A stretch of 32,147 bases of DNA from CARZYU01 sp964370085 (GTDB lineage: Bacteria; Bacillota_I; Bacilli_A; RF39; UBA660): NCBI GenBank assembly GCA_964370085.1, contig CAYJHI010000006.1:1-32147 (forward strand), written 5' to 3'. This document shows, piece by piece, positions 30,472 to 32,147 of this stretch (its first letter is position 1; every line of letters begins with the position of its first letter). Below the pieces are notes generated by a model, which saw only the letters and a list, made by a program, of their open reading frames with translations, had not been told where the DNA came from and made no database searches. The position numbers and the translations under genes were made by a program.

Positions 30472-31293
30472 TTATTCTATTTCTATTTTATTATTGTTTG
30501 TTATAACAGAACTTTCTAATTCTTTTTCTATTTCATCTTTAGCAACCTTACTAACTTTCCCACCTATTGAAGCAATCACTAAATTATCTTCTAATCCGTA
30601 AGGATTTTTTTCTACTACTAATCTCTTAGTAACTTCTTCCGACAAATTAGTTAACAAAAGTTCTAATTTATCCATATTATCTCTAAGACTGTCTTCTTTA
30701 AGACCTTTATATTTTTTATACTCACTAGTTGTCATTCCAGACCAAGATTTACATATTTCATTAGTTAAAATTGCAAATTCTATATCTAAAGCAATACCTC
30801 TTTCTCTCCACACATCAGTAAGTTCTACTCTATCTTGAATACTACTAATTCTCTTATTAATCCAATCTTCGTCATATCCTTTTAAACGATATAATTCTAT
30901 TGCTCTATCAATTGATAAAGAAGGGTTAACTACTTCATCAATTCGTTCTCTACCTAATCTTGCCAACCACTGTTTAATAGGTTCAGCATTCTTACTAGGA
31001 ACAGACTGAATAATACGAAATATTCCTTCTATATCACAAACATCAGTCAAATAGTATTTACCATCACTTGATTGTAATTTCAGTTGTACGATTTTTTCGT
31101 ACAACTCACTTCCTTCATTTCTTAGTTTGATTTTTAAGTCACTCCAATATCTTCTAGGAAATTTACTTTCTGATAAAACTCCTACAACATCCACTATACT
31201 AAGATAATATTTCTTCCCATCTTTATCCCAAACAGTTCTTATTTCCCTATCTTGAAAAAGTTTCTTAATTATCAATATTTTATTCTCTTGCAT
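30472..31293 (-). CDS. Bro-N domain protein
   Basis: The 273-residue protein starts with a Bro-N-like region (about 10-120: REIRTVWDKDGKKYYLSIVDVVGVLSES then YLTDVCDIEGIFRIIQSVPSKNAEPIKQWLARLG). Bro-N domains are DNA-binding and common in phage antirepressors. The C-terminal half (IDEVVNPSLSIDRAIELYRLKGYDEDWINKRI, KYKGLKEDSLRDNM and SEEVTKRLVVEKNP) is the conserved partner region of chromosomal Bro-N proteins. No phage genes are adjacent. AGGAGG, 7 bases before the ATG, lies wholly inside a hairpin at 31299-31325, implying regulated translation. The cellular role is unknown. Confidence 0.75.
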   Translation of the reverse strand: MQENKILIIKKLFQDREIRTVWDKDGKKYYLSIVDVVGVLSESKFPRRYWSDLKIKLRNEGSELYEKIVQLKLQSSDGKYYLTDVCDIEGIFRIIQSVPSKNAEPIKQWLARLGRERIDEVVNPSLSIDRAIELYRLKGYDEDWINKRISSIQDRVELTDVWRERGIALDIEFAILTNEICKSWSGMTTSEYKKYKGLKEDSLRDNMDKLELLLTNLSEEVTKRLVVEKNPYGLEDNLVIASIGGKVSKVAKDEIEKELESSVITNNNKIEIE

Positions 31294-31298
31294 TTTTT

Positions 31299-31325
31299 AA
31301 CCTCCTATATATATTATAGGAAGTT
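31299..31325 (-). promoter_or_regulatory. Hairpin hiding the Shine-Dalgarno of the Bro-N gene
   Basis: AACTTCCTATA and TATAGGAGGTT (minus strand) form an 11-bp stem with one G-T pair and a 5-base loop. The AGGAGG of the Bro-N gene is in the 3' arm. There is no T tail, so this is not a classic terminator. Confidence 0.6.
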
Positions 31326-31347
31326 CATTATATTTTTTTATTACAAC

Positions 31348-32147
31348 TTATTTTAAAAACTTCTCATTTATTGTTTTCGCAAAATTATAATTCTTAAGTC
31401 TAATTACTTTAATACCATCTTTTCTTTTAGTAGTAACTATTCTATCAACTTTCTTACACTCATAATTAACACCGTCACTTGTAAATAGTATATCTTTATT
31501 AGAAATTGGTTTAACTACTATTTCTTTCTCAATTGGTAAGACAACTGAATTAACTAAATTACGGTAACTTCTATTATTTAAAGGTGCGATAGGTGTTATT
31601 TGTAAAGACTTAAGTGACGGATGAACAATAGATCCACCAAAACTAAGATTATATGCAGTTGATCCAAAAGTAGTAGAAATAAGTAGTCCATCACCTTCAA
31701 ACTTCTCTAATAAATAATTATCTACATATACTCTAATCTTTAAAGTATTAAGTTCTAATTCTCTAATAGTAATCTCATTCATTGAATATAAAGTAAACTT
31801 TTCTTCCTTCATAAAAATACTAGTTTCTCCTACATCATGAGATTCTATTTTATATTTATTATTACTTAAATCTTTTATAAAACTATCTAAATCTTCAGGA
31901 TTAACTTCTTGAGCAAAACCTAAAGTACCAGTATTAATACCTATATATATAATATCTTTGCTAAAAGAACATGCTCTTATCATTCTAAGAAAAGAACCAT
32001 CTCCTCCTATCGCAATACCAAGTTCAAATGATTCTTCATCTATAATAAAATTACTTTTTAATAACTTCTTTTCTAGTTTTTTGACCAAATCTTTACTTTT
32101 TTTATTTTCATTATAAAATAACTTAATCTTATTTATTTTTCTTTTCA
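31348..32147 (-). CDS. nadK: NAD kinase, start codon cut by the window end
   Basis: It phosphorylates NAD to NADP. GGDGSFLRMIRAC (catalytic GGDG), IGINTGTLGFAQEV, FEGDGLLISTTFGSTAYNLSFGG and the C-terminal ITPIAPL with HPS before it are canonical. The frame is open to the right edge and reads KRKINKIKLFYNENKKSKDLV before the first usual alternative start (TTG at 32088), which is exactly how NAD kinases begin; the final two bases are TG of a probable ATG, so only the first base is missing. The full product is about 266 residues. The neighbouring Bro-N and Nudix genes continue on the same strand. Confidence 0.93.
   Translation of the reverse strand, partial: KRKINKIKLFYNENKKSKDLVKKLEKKLLKSNFIIDEESFELGIAIGGDGSFLRMIRACSFSKDIIYIGINTGTLGFAQEVNPEDLDSFIKDLSNNKYKIESHDVGETSIFMKEEKFTLYSMNEITIRELELNTLKIRVYVDNYLLEKFEGDGLLISTTFGSTAYNLSFGGSIVHPSLKSLQITPIAPLNNRSYRNLVNSVVLPIEKEIVVKPISNKDILFTSDGVNYECKKVDRIVTTKRKDGIKVIRLKNYNFAKTINEKFLK

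Noticed and set aside
31083..31105. Perfect 9-bp inverted repeat inside the Bro-N gene
   Set aside because: It is in coding sequence, has no T tail on the gene strand, and AT-rich coding DNA yields such repeats by chance.
1..32147. CRISPR array, tRNA, rRNA or complete insertion sequence
   Set aside because: No regularly spaced repeats, cloverleaf sequences, rRNA stretches or transposase genes were seen on either strand by eye.

Overview
The window is very AT-rich, gene-dense DNA with Shine-Dalgarno-led genes, many one- to four-base gene overlaps and simple hairpin-plus-T terminators. Trp is encoded by TGG, and TGA is a true stop: several ATGA overlaps end one gene and start the next. This fits a low-GC Bacillota-type bacterium using code 11. 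The minimal SufC/SufB pair, the surface protein and the mix of small nucleotide-sanitising enzymes suggest an uncultured gut or host-associated lineage (inference; no rRNA or tRNA gene is present to place it).

Left third (1-6.9 kb), mobile defence element: two copies of a 33-bp identical sequence (82-114 and 6858-6890, each containing a terminator hairpin) bracket a C-terminal remnant of a MobV/Pre-type relaxase, a DUF6119/TIGR04141-like gene, a Sau3AI/MutH-type endonuclease divergent from a cytosine-C5 methyltransferase (predicted GATC system), a TIGR02391 (Ymh-like) gene and an unknown gene. The R-M intergenic region holds two tandem methyltransferase promoters whose -35 boxes both contain GATC.

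Middle (6.9-13.3 kb), plus-strand accessory island: an ADP-ribosyltransferase-fold-like protein, a fusion of a DxD-type 5'-nucleotidase with a nucleoside hydrolase, an HD hydrolase, a second HD gene broken by TGA, a DMT transporter, two more DxD 5'-nucleotidase paralogues and a small unknown protein. Related hairpin-bearing 3' elements recur at 10.26 and 12.10 kb, as if the island grew by gene-sized insertions.

Right (13.3-32.1 kb), more backbone-like, mostly minus strand: DNA alkylation repair (ogt-tag), a LamG-like surface protein, a lone HsdR_N nuclease-like protein, TfoX-like protein, and a minimal Suf (SMS-type) operon led by a DtxR-like regulator. Next comes a tightly coupled five-gene operon (22508 to 19235): P-loop nucleotide kinase, radical SAM protein with a C-terminal NDP-kinase-like domain, two dCTP-deaminase-like paralogues that have lost opposite catalytic residues, and a histidine phosphatase. 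It has a consensus sigma-A promoter and two matching palindromic operators. I think this is the best candidate for an undescribed system, probably acting on a deoxynucleotide.

Beyond it are an HD hydrolase, an HTH-ATPase-CYTH fusion, a DUF2238-like membrane protein, and a chromosomal gene of the phage DNA-hypermodification (5-hmdU DNA kinase helical domain) type. The minus-strand run NADK - Bro-N - Nudix/NrtR-like - RdgB - DHFR-like - zinc peptidase - second Ham1-like protein closes the window. No CRISPR array, rRNA, tRNA, complete IS or origin was seen.
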